Source of the DNA: Bacteroidaceae bacterium
Lineage (GTDB): Bacteria; Bacteroidota; Bacteroidia; Bacteroidales; Bacteroidaceae
DNA: 64,000 nucleotides
Direction of reading: 5' to 3'
Assembly: GCA_024688885.1 (NCBI GenBank)
Contig: JAILDV010000012.1
Location: 26,066 to 90,065, forward strand
The notes under the pieces are model-generated. The model was not told where the DNA came from and searched no databases. It worked only from the letters and a program-made list of their open reading frames with translations. Below are positions 1 through 7,309 of this stretch, one piece after another. The translations under genes and the position numbers were made by a program. The number at the start of each line of letters is the position of its first letter. The stretch's first letter is position 1.

Positions 1-103
1 CAAAATAGCCACACCATTCCATTTGACAACTCGACTTTACGATACCACCCCTTACGAAAAATGAAAAACTGACAAAATCGAGGAAATTGCACAACCCTTC
101 CCT

Positions 104-218
104 CACAATCGCAAACAAGTGACTTCCACTCGCGCATGCAAGTGTTCCCCACAAACGAATGTAAGTCTTGCCCGTAAACGAACGTTAGTCTTGCCCACAA
201 ACGAGTTGCAAATTGTAG
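104..218. repeat. Degenerate 23-bp tandem array (five units)
   Basis: Units start at 104, 127, 150, 173 and 196, each 23 bp long and built on a core like CACAAACGAATGTAAGTCTT. The two best units (150-172 and 173-195) share the ending AGTCTTGCC. The stretch 127-210 recurs in inverted orientation at 63517-63600 with 9 differences in 84 positions. It lies upstream of the outer-membrane barrel gene. An open frame crosses it but has no codon character. There are no unique spacers, so it is not a CRISPR array. The function is unknown. Confidence 0.8.
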
Positions 219-252
219 AAAAGTCTACAAAATCACTTTTTTTATTGAAATA

Positions 253-284
253 TTTCCTCATTCCAAAAAAAAGTGTTTACTTTG
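253..284 (+). promoter_or_regulatory. Candidate promoter of the outer-membrane barrel gene
   Basis: TTACTTTG at 277-284 matches the Bacteroidota -7 box TAnnTTTG with one mismatch. A weak -33 element (TTTC, 253-256) lies 20 bases upstream. The start codon follows 43 bases later. Confidence 0.4.
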
Positions 285-327
285 CGAAGAAAATCTTTTT
301 ACTCACATTCTCAATTTTTATAAAGGT

Positions 328-951
328 ATGAAAAAGAACATTTTGAGTCTCGCTGTCATCGTTGCAGCACTCACTTTTGCATTGCCTTCTCAGGCACAAG
401 TTAAGTTTGGTGTCAAGGCAGGTCTTAACGTGGACAACATCAACTTGAGGGATTCTTATGGCACACTCAAGGCAAAGAACCGCACGGGTTTCTTTGCAGG
501 TGTGACTGCAGACGTGACTATTCCTCTTGCTGGTTTAGGTGCTGACATCGCATTGCTCTATGACAACAAGGTGATTGGTATCTCTGACGGCACAACCGAG
601 GCAAACAAGACCCTGCACTACATCGATATGCCTATCAATGCGAAATATACCGTAGGCTTCAGCAGTTTGGTCAGTGCCTATATCGCTACAGGCCCTCAGT
701 TCTCATGGAATGTAGGTGATCGCCACTGGACCCCTCAATACATCACGCAAGGTTGGGAACTGAAGAAGTCCGAATTCTCCTGGAACATAGGTTGCGGCGT
801 AACTGCCCTCAGCCATGTGCGTGTGGGCTATAACTACAACATCGCCTTGAGCAAGACTGCCGAGTTCGACCTCCTCGCTGTGGGCGTAAGAGGTGCTAAG
901 GGTAAGCTCAAGAACAATACCCACCAGATTTCTCTGACTTACCTGTTCTAA
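328..951 (+). CDS. Outer-membrane beta-barrel protein (PorT/OMP_b-brl_2 type)
   Basis: A 207-residue secreted protein. Residues 1-23 form a signal peptide (basic MKK, hydrophobic core, cleavage near SQAQ). The rest is alternating hydrophobic/polar beta segments, many ending in Gly-aromatic, and it finishes in LTYLF, the terminal-aromatic pattern of outer-membrane barrels. The start VKFGVKAGLNVDN is typical of the small Bacteroidota porin-like family (PF13568 type). Its cargo is unknown; relatives are generally annotated only as porin family. The stop codon directly abuts the priA start region, so the two genes may be coupled, although they are functionally unrelated. Confidence 0.8.
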   Translation: MKKNILSLAVIVAALTFALPSQAQVKFGVKAGLNVDNINLRDSYGTLKAKNRTGFFAGVTADVTIPLAGLGADIALLYDNKVIGISDGTTEANKTLHYIDMPINAKYTVGFSSLVSAYIATGPQFSWNVGDRHWTPQYITQGWELKKSEFSWNIGCGVTALSHVRVGYNYNIALSKTAEFDLLAVGVRGAKGKLKNNTHQISLTYLF

Positions 952-954
952 TTG

Positions 955-2973
955 ATGTTTGCTGACATCACACTCCCTATACCATTCGACAGCTTCACAT
1001 ACCTCGTTCCTTCCGACATGGAAACACGGGTGATGCGAGGCTGTCGAGTTGTTGTGCCCCTTGGCAAGAACAAGATATATACGGGTGTGGTGCTCCAAAC
1101 GCACAACAATGCTCCGCAAGGAGTGGAAATCAAAGCCATCATGGAGGTGCTTGACGACCACCCAGTGGTGAACGAGCAGCAATTCAAGTTCTGGCAGTGG
1201 ATTGCCCATTATTACCTCTGTCCATTGGGGGACGTGATGAAGGCAGGACTTCCCGGAGCAATGAAGCCTACTGATGAAAGAGCTTTGAAAGAATCTACGC
1301 GCAAACGGAAAGGTAGTAAAGCAATCCAGCCGTCCTCTTCCATTAGACCGCTCAACCCGCTCAATCCCGCCCAGCAGAAAGCGATGGGCGAGATTGAAGC
1401 ATCATTTCTTGACAAGAATGTCACCCTTCTGCATGGCGTCACCTCATCGGGCAAGACAGAGATTTACATCCACCTCATTGACAAGTGTTTACAGCAAGGA
1501 AAACAAGTGCTGTACCTCTTGCCGGAAATCGCCTTGACCACCCAAATCACAGAGCGTCTCCAATGCTTCTTTGGCGACAAGATGGGTGTGTATCATTCAA
1601 AATTCACCGATGCGCAGCGATTGGAAATCTATCAACGCCAAGCGTCTGATCAGCCCTATCAACTCATTCTCGGTGTACGCTCCAGCATCTTCTTGCCCTT
1701 CCAGAATCTCGGACTCGTCATTGTGGATGAAGAGCATGAGCAGAGTTACAAGCAACAAGAACCTGCTCCTCGCTATCACGCAAGAAATGCTGCCATCATG
1801 CTGGCACACATGTTCAAGGCGAAAACCTTGATGGGCACAGCCACCCCTTCTTTCGAAGTGTACCATTGGGCACACAAAAACCGCTACGGATACGTGCAAC
1901 TCACGCAACGTTATCGTGACATGCAACTCCCTACCATTGAGGTGGTTGACACCAAAGAGGCGAAACGCAAACGTCTGATGAAGGGACTCTTCTCTCCCCG
2001 TCTCATAGAGGTGATGCGGGCAGCCCTTGAACGGAAGGAACAAATCATCCTTTTCCAAAACCGACGAGGCTTCTCTTCCTTCATCGAGTGCAAGACTTGC
2101 GGATGGGTGCCACGATGCCCTCATTGCGATGTCACTCTGACTTTGCACAAGAAAACGGGTATCCTCACTTGCCACTATTGCGGCTACACCACACGCATTC
2201 CCGAAAAATGCCCCGCCTGCGAAGAAAACAAATTCGTCGATATAGGTACAGGCACTGAAAAAGTGGAGGAGCAAATCACCCAACTATTTGAGGGTGCCAC
2301 CACACTTCGAATGGACCTTGATACTGCTACGACTCGTACGCAATTTGAGCGCATCATCAGCGATTTCTCTGCGCACAAGGCTGACATCCTCATTGGCACT
2401 CAGATGGTCACTAAAGGACTTGATTTTGACCGTGTTTCGGTAGTGGGCATCCTTGATGCTGACACGATGCTCAACCTGCCCGACTTCCGCAGTTATGAAC
2501 GTGCATTCCAGACGCTCAGCCAAGTGGCAGGACGTGCTGGACGCAACAACACTGCAGGACATGTCATTCTTCAAACACGCTCAGCCGACAGCGACATCAT
2601 TCGCCAAATCACCCAAGCCGACTATTGGCAGATGTTTTACACACAAATGACTGAGCGTCAGATATTTCACTACCCACCGTTCCGTCGCCTCATCTACGTC
2701 TATCTGCGTCACAAGGACGACAAGCTGTTAGACCATCTGGCTGACGAGATGGCAACACGTCTGCGTGCTGTTTTCGGAGAAAGGGTGCTCGGTCCTGACC
2801 GTCCTCCTGTAGCACGCATCCACTCGCTATATATCCGCAAGATGATGCTCAAGATTGAATCACACGCTAATACCGACAACGTACGGCAACATCTACTGGC
2901 GATCCAGCAGCAGATGCTCGCGATGCCTATCGCCAAAAACCTCAACATCTACTACGACGTGGACCCGCTTTAA
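955..2973 (+). CDS. priA: Primosomal protein N' (replication restart helicase PriA), short form
   Basis: PriA is a 3'-5' superfamily-2 DNA helicase that reloads the replisome at stalled forks. Visible features: an N-terminal 3'-DNA-binding domain (about 1-100, starting FADITLPIPF), Walker A GVTSSGKTE near residue 165, a DEEH box (VDEEHEQSY) near 260, and a zinc-binding cluster of eight cysteines (CKTCGW, CPHC, CHYCG, CPAC) near 378-425. A helicase C domain follows with QVAGRAGR. I chose ATG 955; a TTG at 952 is directly after the upstream stop and is also possible. The protein is about 672 residues. Only about 35 Ser/Arg/Pro-rich residues separate the N-terminal domain from the helicase core, whereas PriA normally carries a winged-helix region there. 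Confidence 0.95.
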   Translation: MFADITLPIPFDSFTYLVPSDMETRVMRGCRVVVPLGKNKIYTGVVLQTHNNAPQGVEIKAIMEVLDDHPVVNEQQFKFWQWIAHYYLCPLGDVMKAGLPGAMKPTDERALKESTRKRKGSKAIQPSSSIRPLNPLNPAQQKAMGEIEASFLDKNVTLLHGVTSSGKTEIYIHLIDKCLQQGKQVLYLLPEIALTTQITERLQCFFGDKMGVYHSKFTDAQRLEIYQRQASDQPYQLILGVRSSIFLPFQNLGLVIVDEEHEQSYKQQEPAPRYHARNAAIMLAHMFKAKTLMGTATPSFEVYHWAHKNRYGYVQLTQRYRDMQLPTIEVVDTKEAKRKRLMKGLFSPRLIEVMRAALERKEQIILFQNRRGFSSFIECKTCGWVPRCPHCDVTLTLHKKTGILTCHYCGYTTRIPEKCPACEENKFVDIGTGTEKVEEQITQLFEGATTLRMDLDTATTRTQFERIISDFSAHKADILIGTQMVTKGLDFDRVSVVGILDADTMLNLPDFRSYERAFQTLSQVAGRAGRNNTAGHVILQTRSADSDIIRQITQADYWQMFYTQMTERQIFHYPPFRRLIYVYLRHKDDKLLDHLADEMATRLRAVFGERVLGPDRPPVARIHSLYIRKMMLKIESHANTDNVRQHLLAIQQQMLAMPIAKNLNIYYDVDPL

Positions 2974-3014
2974 TGCTAGCACTTCCCCGTTTTTGCACTC
3001 TTTTCGTTCTTTTG

Positions 3015-3029
3015 AGCATTAAAAATGCT
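3015..3029 (+). terminator. Weak hairpin after priA
   Basis: AGCATT-AAA-AATGCT forms a six-base stem downstream of the priA stop and is followed by a T-rich stretch. It is AT-rich and short, so termination is only possible, not certain. Confidence 0.3.
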
Positions 3030-3036
3030 TTAATTT

Positions 3037-3067
3037 ATTGTGGAAAGGAAAAAATGTCGTACCTTTG
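3037..3067 (+). promoter_or_regulatory. Promoter of the etfB operon
   Basis: ATTG at 3037-3040, 19 bases, then TACCTTTG at 3060-3067. The -7 box is a perfect match to TAnnTTTG with correct spacing. The etfB start lies 83 bases downstream. Confidence 0.75.
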
Positions 3068-3150
3068 CATTTGCTAATATTTTGCCTTGTTTGAACAAGA
3101 CTAACCAATAGCGGAAAAATCAATTCCAAAAACAATCAATACATTAACTT

Positions 3151-3960
3151 ATGAGTTTGAAAATCATTGTACTCGCTAAGCAGGTGCCAGACACACGCAA
3201 CGTCGGTCCTGATGCGATGACTCCAGAGGGTACAGTGAACCGTGCTGCATTGCCAGCCGTGTTCAACCCCGAGGACTTGAACGCCCTTGAACAGGCTCTG
3301 CGCCTGAAGGACGCTAACCCTGGTTCTACCATCACCATGCTCACCATGGGTCTTCCCAAGGCTGCAGAGGTGCTGAAGGAAGGTATCTACCGTGGTGCAG
3401 ATGAGGGCATCCTGATTTCTGACCGTCCTCTTGGCGGTGCTGACACCCTTGCCACTTCCTACACACTGGCTCAGGCTATCAAGAAGGTGGGCGACTACGA
3501 CATTATTCTTTGCGGTCGTCAGGCCATCGATGGTGACACTGCACAGGTAGGTCCACAGGTGGCTGAGAAGTTGGGTCTCACCCAGATCACTTACACCGAA
3601 GAGATTATCTCTCTCGACAAGGCTGCCAAGAAGATTGTGGCTAAGCGTCACATCGACGGTGGTGTCGAAACGGTGGAAGGTCCTCTCCCCATCGTTGTGA
3701 CTGTGAATGGAAGCGCTGCTCCTTGCCGTGTGCGCAACGTGAAGCGTGTATGGGCAAACAAGAACCGCGAGTTCACCACTTGGGGTGCTGCGGACATCGA
3801 GGCTGATCCAGCACAGATTGGTAAGGCAGGTTCTCCCACCAACGTGAAGGCGGTGAAGAGCATTGTCTTCAAAGCGAAAGAAAACAAGACACTCACATCT
3901 TCTGATGCAGATGTAGAGAGCCTGATTGTTGAACTCATGGAAAGCAACACCATCGGATAA
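3151..3960 (+). CDS. etfB: Electron transfer flavoprotein, beta subunit
   Basis: EtfB (269 residues) forms the AMP-binding half of the soluble heterodimeric flavoprotein that carries electrons from acyl-CoA dehydrogenases. The N-terminus MSLKIIVLAKQVPDT is the classical EtfB start, and the DxAQVGPQVAE segment and the conserved VKRVWANKNREFTTW region fit the family. The length is normal. It is followed by etfA after 2 bases, so the two are translationally linked. The co-directional acyl-CoA dehydrogenase gene downstream supports a role as its electron acceptor. Whether the complex bifurcates electrons cannot be read from the sequence alone. Confidence 0.95.
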   Translation: MSLKIIVLAKQVPDTRNVGPDAMTPEGTVNRAALPAVFNPEDLNALEQALRLKDANPGSTITMLTMGLPKAAEVLKEGIYRGADEGILISDRPLGGADTLATSYTLAQAIKKVGDYDIILCGRQAIDGDTAQVGPQVAEKLGLTQITYTEEIISLDKAAKKIVAKRHIDGGVETVEGPLPIVVTVNGSAAPCRVRNVKRVWANKNREFTTWGAADIEADPAQIGKAGSPTNVKAVKSIVFKAKENKTLTSSDADVESLIVELMESNTIG

Positions 3961-3962
3961 AT

Positions 3963-5003
3963 ATGAACAACGTATTTGTATATTGTGAACTTGAAGGCAA
4001 CAAGGTTGCTGACGTAAGTTTGGAGCTTTGCACCAAAGGTCGCAAACTCGCCAACCAGCTTGGTGTACAGTTGGAGGCTATCCTCGTAGGCTACAACCTC
4101 GATGGCGTTGAAAAACAAGTGATTCCTTACGGTGTTGACCGTGTACACATCTTTGATGCTGAAGGTCTTTTCCCATACACATCTCTTCCACACACTTCTG
4201 CAGTGGTGAACCTCTTCAAGGAAGAGAAGCCACAGATTTGCCTTTTGGGTGCTACCGTCATCGGTCGTGACCTTGGCCCTCGTGTGTCTTCTGCACTCCA
4301 TTCAGGTCTGACAGCTGACTGCACACAGTTGGAGATTGGCTCATTCGACATGAAGGTGAAGGATGCTGAGGGCAATATGGTCGACAAGCATTACGAAGAC
4401 CAGCTCTATCAGATTCGTCCAGCTTTCGGCGGTTCCATCATCGCCACCATCGTCAATCCAGAGCATCGCCCACAGATGGCAACCGTTCGTGACGGTGTGA
4501 TGAAGAAGGAAATCCTCGACGAGAACTACAAGGCAGAAGTGGTGAAGCACGACGTGGCCAAGTACATCCCCACCACCGACTATGTAGTGAAGGTGCTCGA
4601 CCGTCATGTGGAGAAAGCAAAGCACAACCTCAAGGGTGCTCCCATCATCGTGGCAGGTGGTTACGGTGTAGGTGGTCCTGAAGGATTCAACCTCCTGTTC
4701 GAACTCGCTAAGGAGCTTCACGCAGAAGTGGGTGCCAGCCGTGCTGCTGTTGATGCAGGTTGGATTGACCACGACCGTCAGATTGGTCAGACAGGTACCA
4801 CTGTACGTCCTAAGGTGTATATCGCCTGCGGTATCTCTGGCGCTATCCAGCACGTGGCAGGCATGAAGGACTCAGGTATCATCATCTCCATCAACAACGA
4901 CCCACAGGCTCCTATCAACCAGATTGCCGACTACATTATCAACGGAACCATCGAAGAGGTTGTTCCAAAGTTGATTAAGTATTATAAGAAGAACTCCAAA
5001 TAA
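3963..5003 (+). CDS. etfA: Electron transfer flavoprotein, alpha subunit
   Basis: EtfA (346 residues) binds FAD and pairs with EtfB. The C-terminal FAD domain is clear: GASRAAVDAGW, then GQTGTTVRPKVYIACGISG, then the SINNDPQAPI segment, which is the family signature. The N-terminal part carries the usual alpha/beta fold (LLGATVIGRDLGPRVS). The length is normal. It is the second gene of the etfB-etfA-small gene-acd operon and its stop is one base from the next ATG. Confidence 0.95.
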   Translation: MNNVFVYCELEGNKVADVSLELCTKGRKLANQLGVQLEAILVGYNLDGVEKQVIPYGVDRVHIFDAEGLFPYTSLPHTSAVVNLFKEEKPQICLLGATVIGRDLGPRVSSALHSGLTADCTQLEIGSFDMKVKDAEGNMVDKHYEDQLYQIRPAFGGSIIATIVNPEHRPQMATVRDGVMKKEILDENYKAEVVKHDVAKYIPTTDYVVKVLDRHVEKAKHNLKGAPIIVAGGYGVGGPEGFNLLFELAKELHAEVGASRAAVDAGWIDHDRQIGQTGTTVRPKVYIACGISGAIQHVAGMKDSGIIISINNDPQAPINQIADYIINGTIEEVVPKLIKYYKKNSK

Positions 5004-5004
5004 T

Positions 5005-5178
5005 ATGAAGAAAAAAGTCTTGGTTTTAATTCTCTATGCTGCATTTGTTATATTTTTAATGTACCGTTCACTCCAGACAGACCATGCGTTGTGGCATAGA
5101 TTATTAAGTGAAGTTTTTGCAATATTTTTTGCTATACGCTTCTACGATACCTGTAAAGACTTTAAGAATAAAAAATAG
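5005..5178 (+). CDS. Small single-span membrane protein inside the etf operon
   Basis: A 57-residue frame (ATG 5005, TAG 5176) fills the gap between etfA and the acyl-CoA dehydrogenase gene. It begins MKKKVLVLILYAAFVIFLM, one basic-then-hydrophobic segment that could be an uncleaved anchor. A His/Trp-containing middle follows (DHALWHRLLSEV), then a second hydrophobic stretch (FAIFFAIRFY) and a Lys-rich end. The start is one base after the etfA stop and the stop is 4 bases before the next ATG, tight spacing that supports real translation. No family is recognised. A membrane partner of the ETF/dehydrogenase pair is conceivable but unproven. Confidence 0.65.
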   Translation: MKKKVLVLILYAAFVIFLMYRSLQTDHALWHRLLSEVFAIFFAIRFYDTCKDFKNKK

Positions 5179-5182
5179 AATT

Positions 5183-6892
5183 ATGGCTAATTCCTATACA
5201 GATGTTCCTGAGATTAAATTCCACATGGAACACCCTTTGATGAAACGCATCGTTGAGTTGAAGGAGAGAAACTATGCTGACTACGGTCAGTACGACTATG
5301 CACCCAAGGACTACGAGGATGCACAGGAGAACTATGACAGCCTGCTCGAAATCACAGGCGACATCAACGCCAACATCATCGGCCCCAATTCTGAGGATGT
5401 CGATGCTGAAGGCCCTCACTGCGAGAACGGCCGTGTGCGCTATGCCTCTAAGACCTACGAGAACCTCGACGCCACCATCAAGGCTGGTCTCTGCGGCATG
5501 ACCATGCCACGTCGTTACGGCGGTCTCAATCTGCCCAACGTAGTGTACACAGCAGCCAACGAAATCATCGCTGAAGGTGATGCAGGTTTCGAGAACATCT
5601 GGTCACTTCAGGACTGCATCGAGACCCTCTATGAGTTTGGCGACGAAGACCAGCGCAAGCGTTACATACCACGTGTTTGTGCAGGCGAAACCATGTCCAT
5701 GGACTTGACCGAGCCAGATGCTGGTTCCGACCTCCAGTCTGTGATGCTCAAAGCCACCTTTGACGAGAAGGAGAACTGCTGGCGACTCAACGGTGTGAAG
5801 CGTTTCATTACCAATGGTGACGCCGACATCCACCTCGTGCTGGCTCGTTCAGTGGAAGGCACTCGCGACGGTCGTGGTCTTTCCATGTTCATCTACGACA
5901 AGCGCAACGGGGGTGTGAATGTACGTCGTATCGAGAACAAGCTCGGTATCCACGGCAGCCCCACTTGCGAACTTGTTTACAAGAACGCCAAGGCAGAACT
6001 CTGCGGCTCTGAGAAACTCGGCCTTATCAAGTATGTGATGGGCCTCATGAACGGTGCCCGTCTCGGCATCGCCTCTCAGTCAGTCGGTGCAGAGCAGGCA
6101 GCATACGAAGAGGCCATCAACTACGCTCGCGACCGCAAGCAGTTCGGCAAGGAAATCATCCACTTCCCAGCCGTTTACGACATGATTGCCCGCATCAAGG
6201 CTAAGCTCGATGCAGGTCGTTCACTCCTCTACATGACTGCTCGTTACGTAGATATCTACAAGTGCCTCGACGATATCAGCAAGGAGCGCAAGCTCACGCC
6301 AGAAGAGCGCGACGAGTTCAAGAAGTACAGCAAGCTCGCTGACGCCTTCACGCCACTCGCCAAGGGTATGAACTCCGAGTTCGCCAACGAATCTGCTTAT
6401 GACTCTATCCAGGTGCACGGCGGTTCAGGCTTCATGCTTGAGTACAAGTGCCAGCGCGTCTATCGCGATGCTCGCATCATGTCCATCTACGAGGGCACCA
6501 CACAGCTCCAGACCGTTGCAGCCATCCGCTACATCACTTCTGGTTTCTATGCAGGTGTCATCAAGGACTTCGAAGCAGAACCCGTTGCTGCCGAGTACGC
6601 AACCTACGCAGAGCGCATCAAGGCAATGAACGAGAAGTTGACCGCAGCCATCGAGGCAGCAAAGGCTCCAGGCAATCAGGACTTCCTCGACCTCTGCGCC
6701 CGCAAGCTCTACGAGATGACTGCCTACGTCATCATGTCGCACCTCCTTCTTCAGGACACTCAGCGTGCTCCCGAACTCTTCGGCAAGTCCCTCGTGGTCT
6801 TCATGAACTACGCCGAGAGCGAAGTGGCCAAGCACAGCAACTACATCAACGCCCTCGACGTTGACCAGTTGGCAAGCTACGTACAAGAATAA
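5183..6892 (+). CDS. Acyl-CoA dehydrogenase (large form with C-terminal extension)
   Basis: A 569-residue FAD enzyme that oxidises an acyl-CoA at the alpha-beta bond and hands electrons to ETF. Visible motifs: DLTEPDAGSDLQS (FAD/substrate loop), KRFITNGDADIHLVLA, GARLGIASQSVGAEQAAYEEA, YARDRKQFGK, and QVHGGSGFMLEY. IYEGTTQLQ carries the expected catalytic-base glutamate. The C-terminal 100 residues or so form the extra helical domain of the longer DmdC/AcdA-like branch. I chose ATG 5183 because the longer in-frame start overlaps the small gene at 5005-5178. The substrate chain length is unknown. Its place directly after etfBA indicates a dedicated electron-transfer unit. Confidence 0.93.
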   Translation: MANSYTDVPEIKFHMEHPLMKRIVELKERNYADYGQYDYAPKDYEDAQENYDSLLEITGDINANIIGPNSEDVDAEGPHCENGRVRYASKTYENLDATIKAGLCGMTMPRRYGGLNLPNVVYTAANEIIAEGDAGFENIWSLQDCIETLYEFGDEDQRKRYIPRVCAGETMSMDLTEPDAGSDLQSVMLKATFDEKENCWRLNGVKRFITNGDADIHLVLARSVEGTRDGRGLSMFIYDKRNGGVNVRRIENKLGIHGSPTCELVYKNAKAELCGSEKLGLIKYVMGLMNGARLGIASQSVGAEQAAYEEAINYARDRKQFGKEIIHFPAVYDMIARIKAKLDAGRSLLYMTARYVDIYKCLDDISKERKLTPEERDEFKKYSKLADAFTPLAKGMNSEFANESAYDSIQVHGGSGFMLEYKCQRVYRDARIMSIYEGTTQLQTVAAIRYITSGFYAGVIKDFEAEPVAAEYATYAERIKAMNEKLTAAIEAAKAPGNQDFLDLCARKLYEMTAYVIMSHLLLQDTQRAPELFGKSLVVFMNYAESEVAKHSNYINALDVDQLASYVQE

Positions 6893-6913
6893 GACACACA
6901 CATATTTTATAAT

Positions 6914-6950
6914 AAAAGGGCTGGCTCCGACGAGGAAGTCAGCCCTTTTT
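6914..6950 (+). terminator. Intrinsic terminator of the etf-acd operon
   Basis: AAAAGGGCTGGCT, a ten-base loop, and AGTCAGCCCTTTTT form a strong stem ending in a T run, 22 bases after the dehydrogenase stop. Confidence 0.85.
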
Positions 6951-7021
6951 ATACTCTTTTGAGAATTTTATCCAATAAAGATAATCCTTTCAGGATAATT
7001 ATTTGGTTGGGGCAAAAAGAC

Positions 7022-7076
7022 AAAACACACTTTTTCACAAACTTGTGATTCACAAAGTTGTGAAAAAATGTGTTTT
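7022..7076. repeat. 55-bp near-perfect palindrome between convergent genes
   Basis: Arms 7022-7048 and 7050-7076 match at 24 of 27 positions around a single central base. They contain nested TTTCACAA/TTGTGAAA blocks. The element lies between the convergent acd operon and the eptA-like gene and ends in a T run on the + strand and a matching A run on the other. It could be a bidirectional terminator, or a protein-binding palindrome. Confidence 0.8.
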
Positions 7077-7132
7077 TTCTCTGTTACAGACTGAAAACCA
7101 CTCTGTTCTTGGCAAATAAATCTTTTGTATGT

Positions 7133-7267
7133 TCAGTCAAAGGTGAGGTGTGGAAGGTTATTGACGATGTCCACTGTTTGCGTGCTGACATTGATGACAG
7201 CACGGGTAATGTAATAGTTCTGATGGAAGGCACATCCTCCCAGGAAATGCATTCGTTTCATCATCAT
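7133..7267 (-). CDS. Possible 44-residue ORF downstream of the eptA-like gene
   Basis: Minus-strand frame from ATG 7267 to TGA 7133. A strong GGAGGAG sequence lies just upstream (around 7284-7290), right after the eptA-like stop at 7310. An alternative ATG at 7274 in another frame is better spaced from that site and would give a 38-residue Cys/His-rich peptide. No family is recognised in either frame. The good ribosome-binding sequence is the main argument; the rest of 6951-7309 apart from the palindrome shows nothing else. Confidence 0.2.
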   Translation of the reverse strand: MMMKRMHFLGGCAFHQNYYITRAVINVSTQTVDIVNNLPHLTFD

Positions 7268-7309
7268 ATACCATTAATTTCTGTCTCCTCCAGAATAGCT
7301 AAAAAACGT

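Noticed and set aside
119..331. Short open frame through the first repeat array
   Set aside because: It is a reading of the 23-bp units and ends inside the next gene's start.
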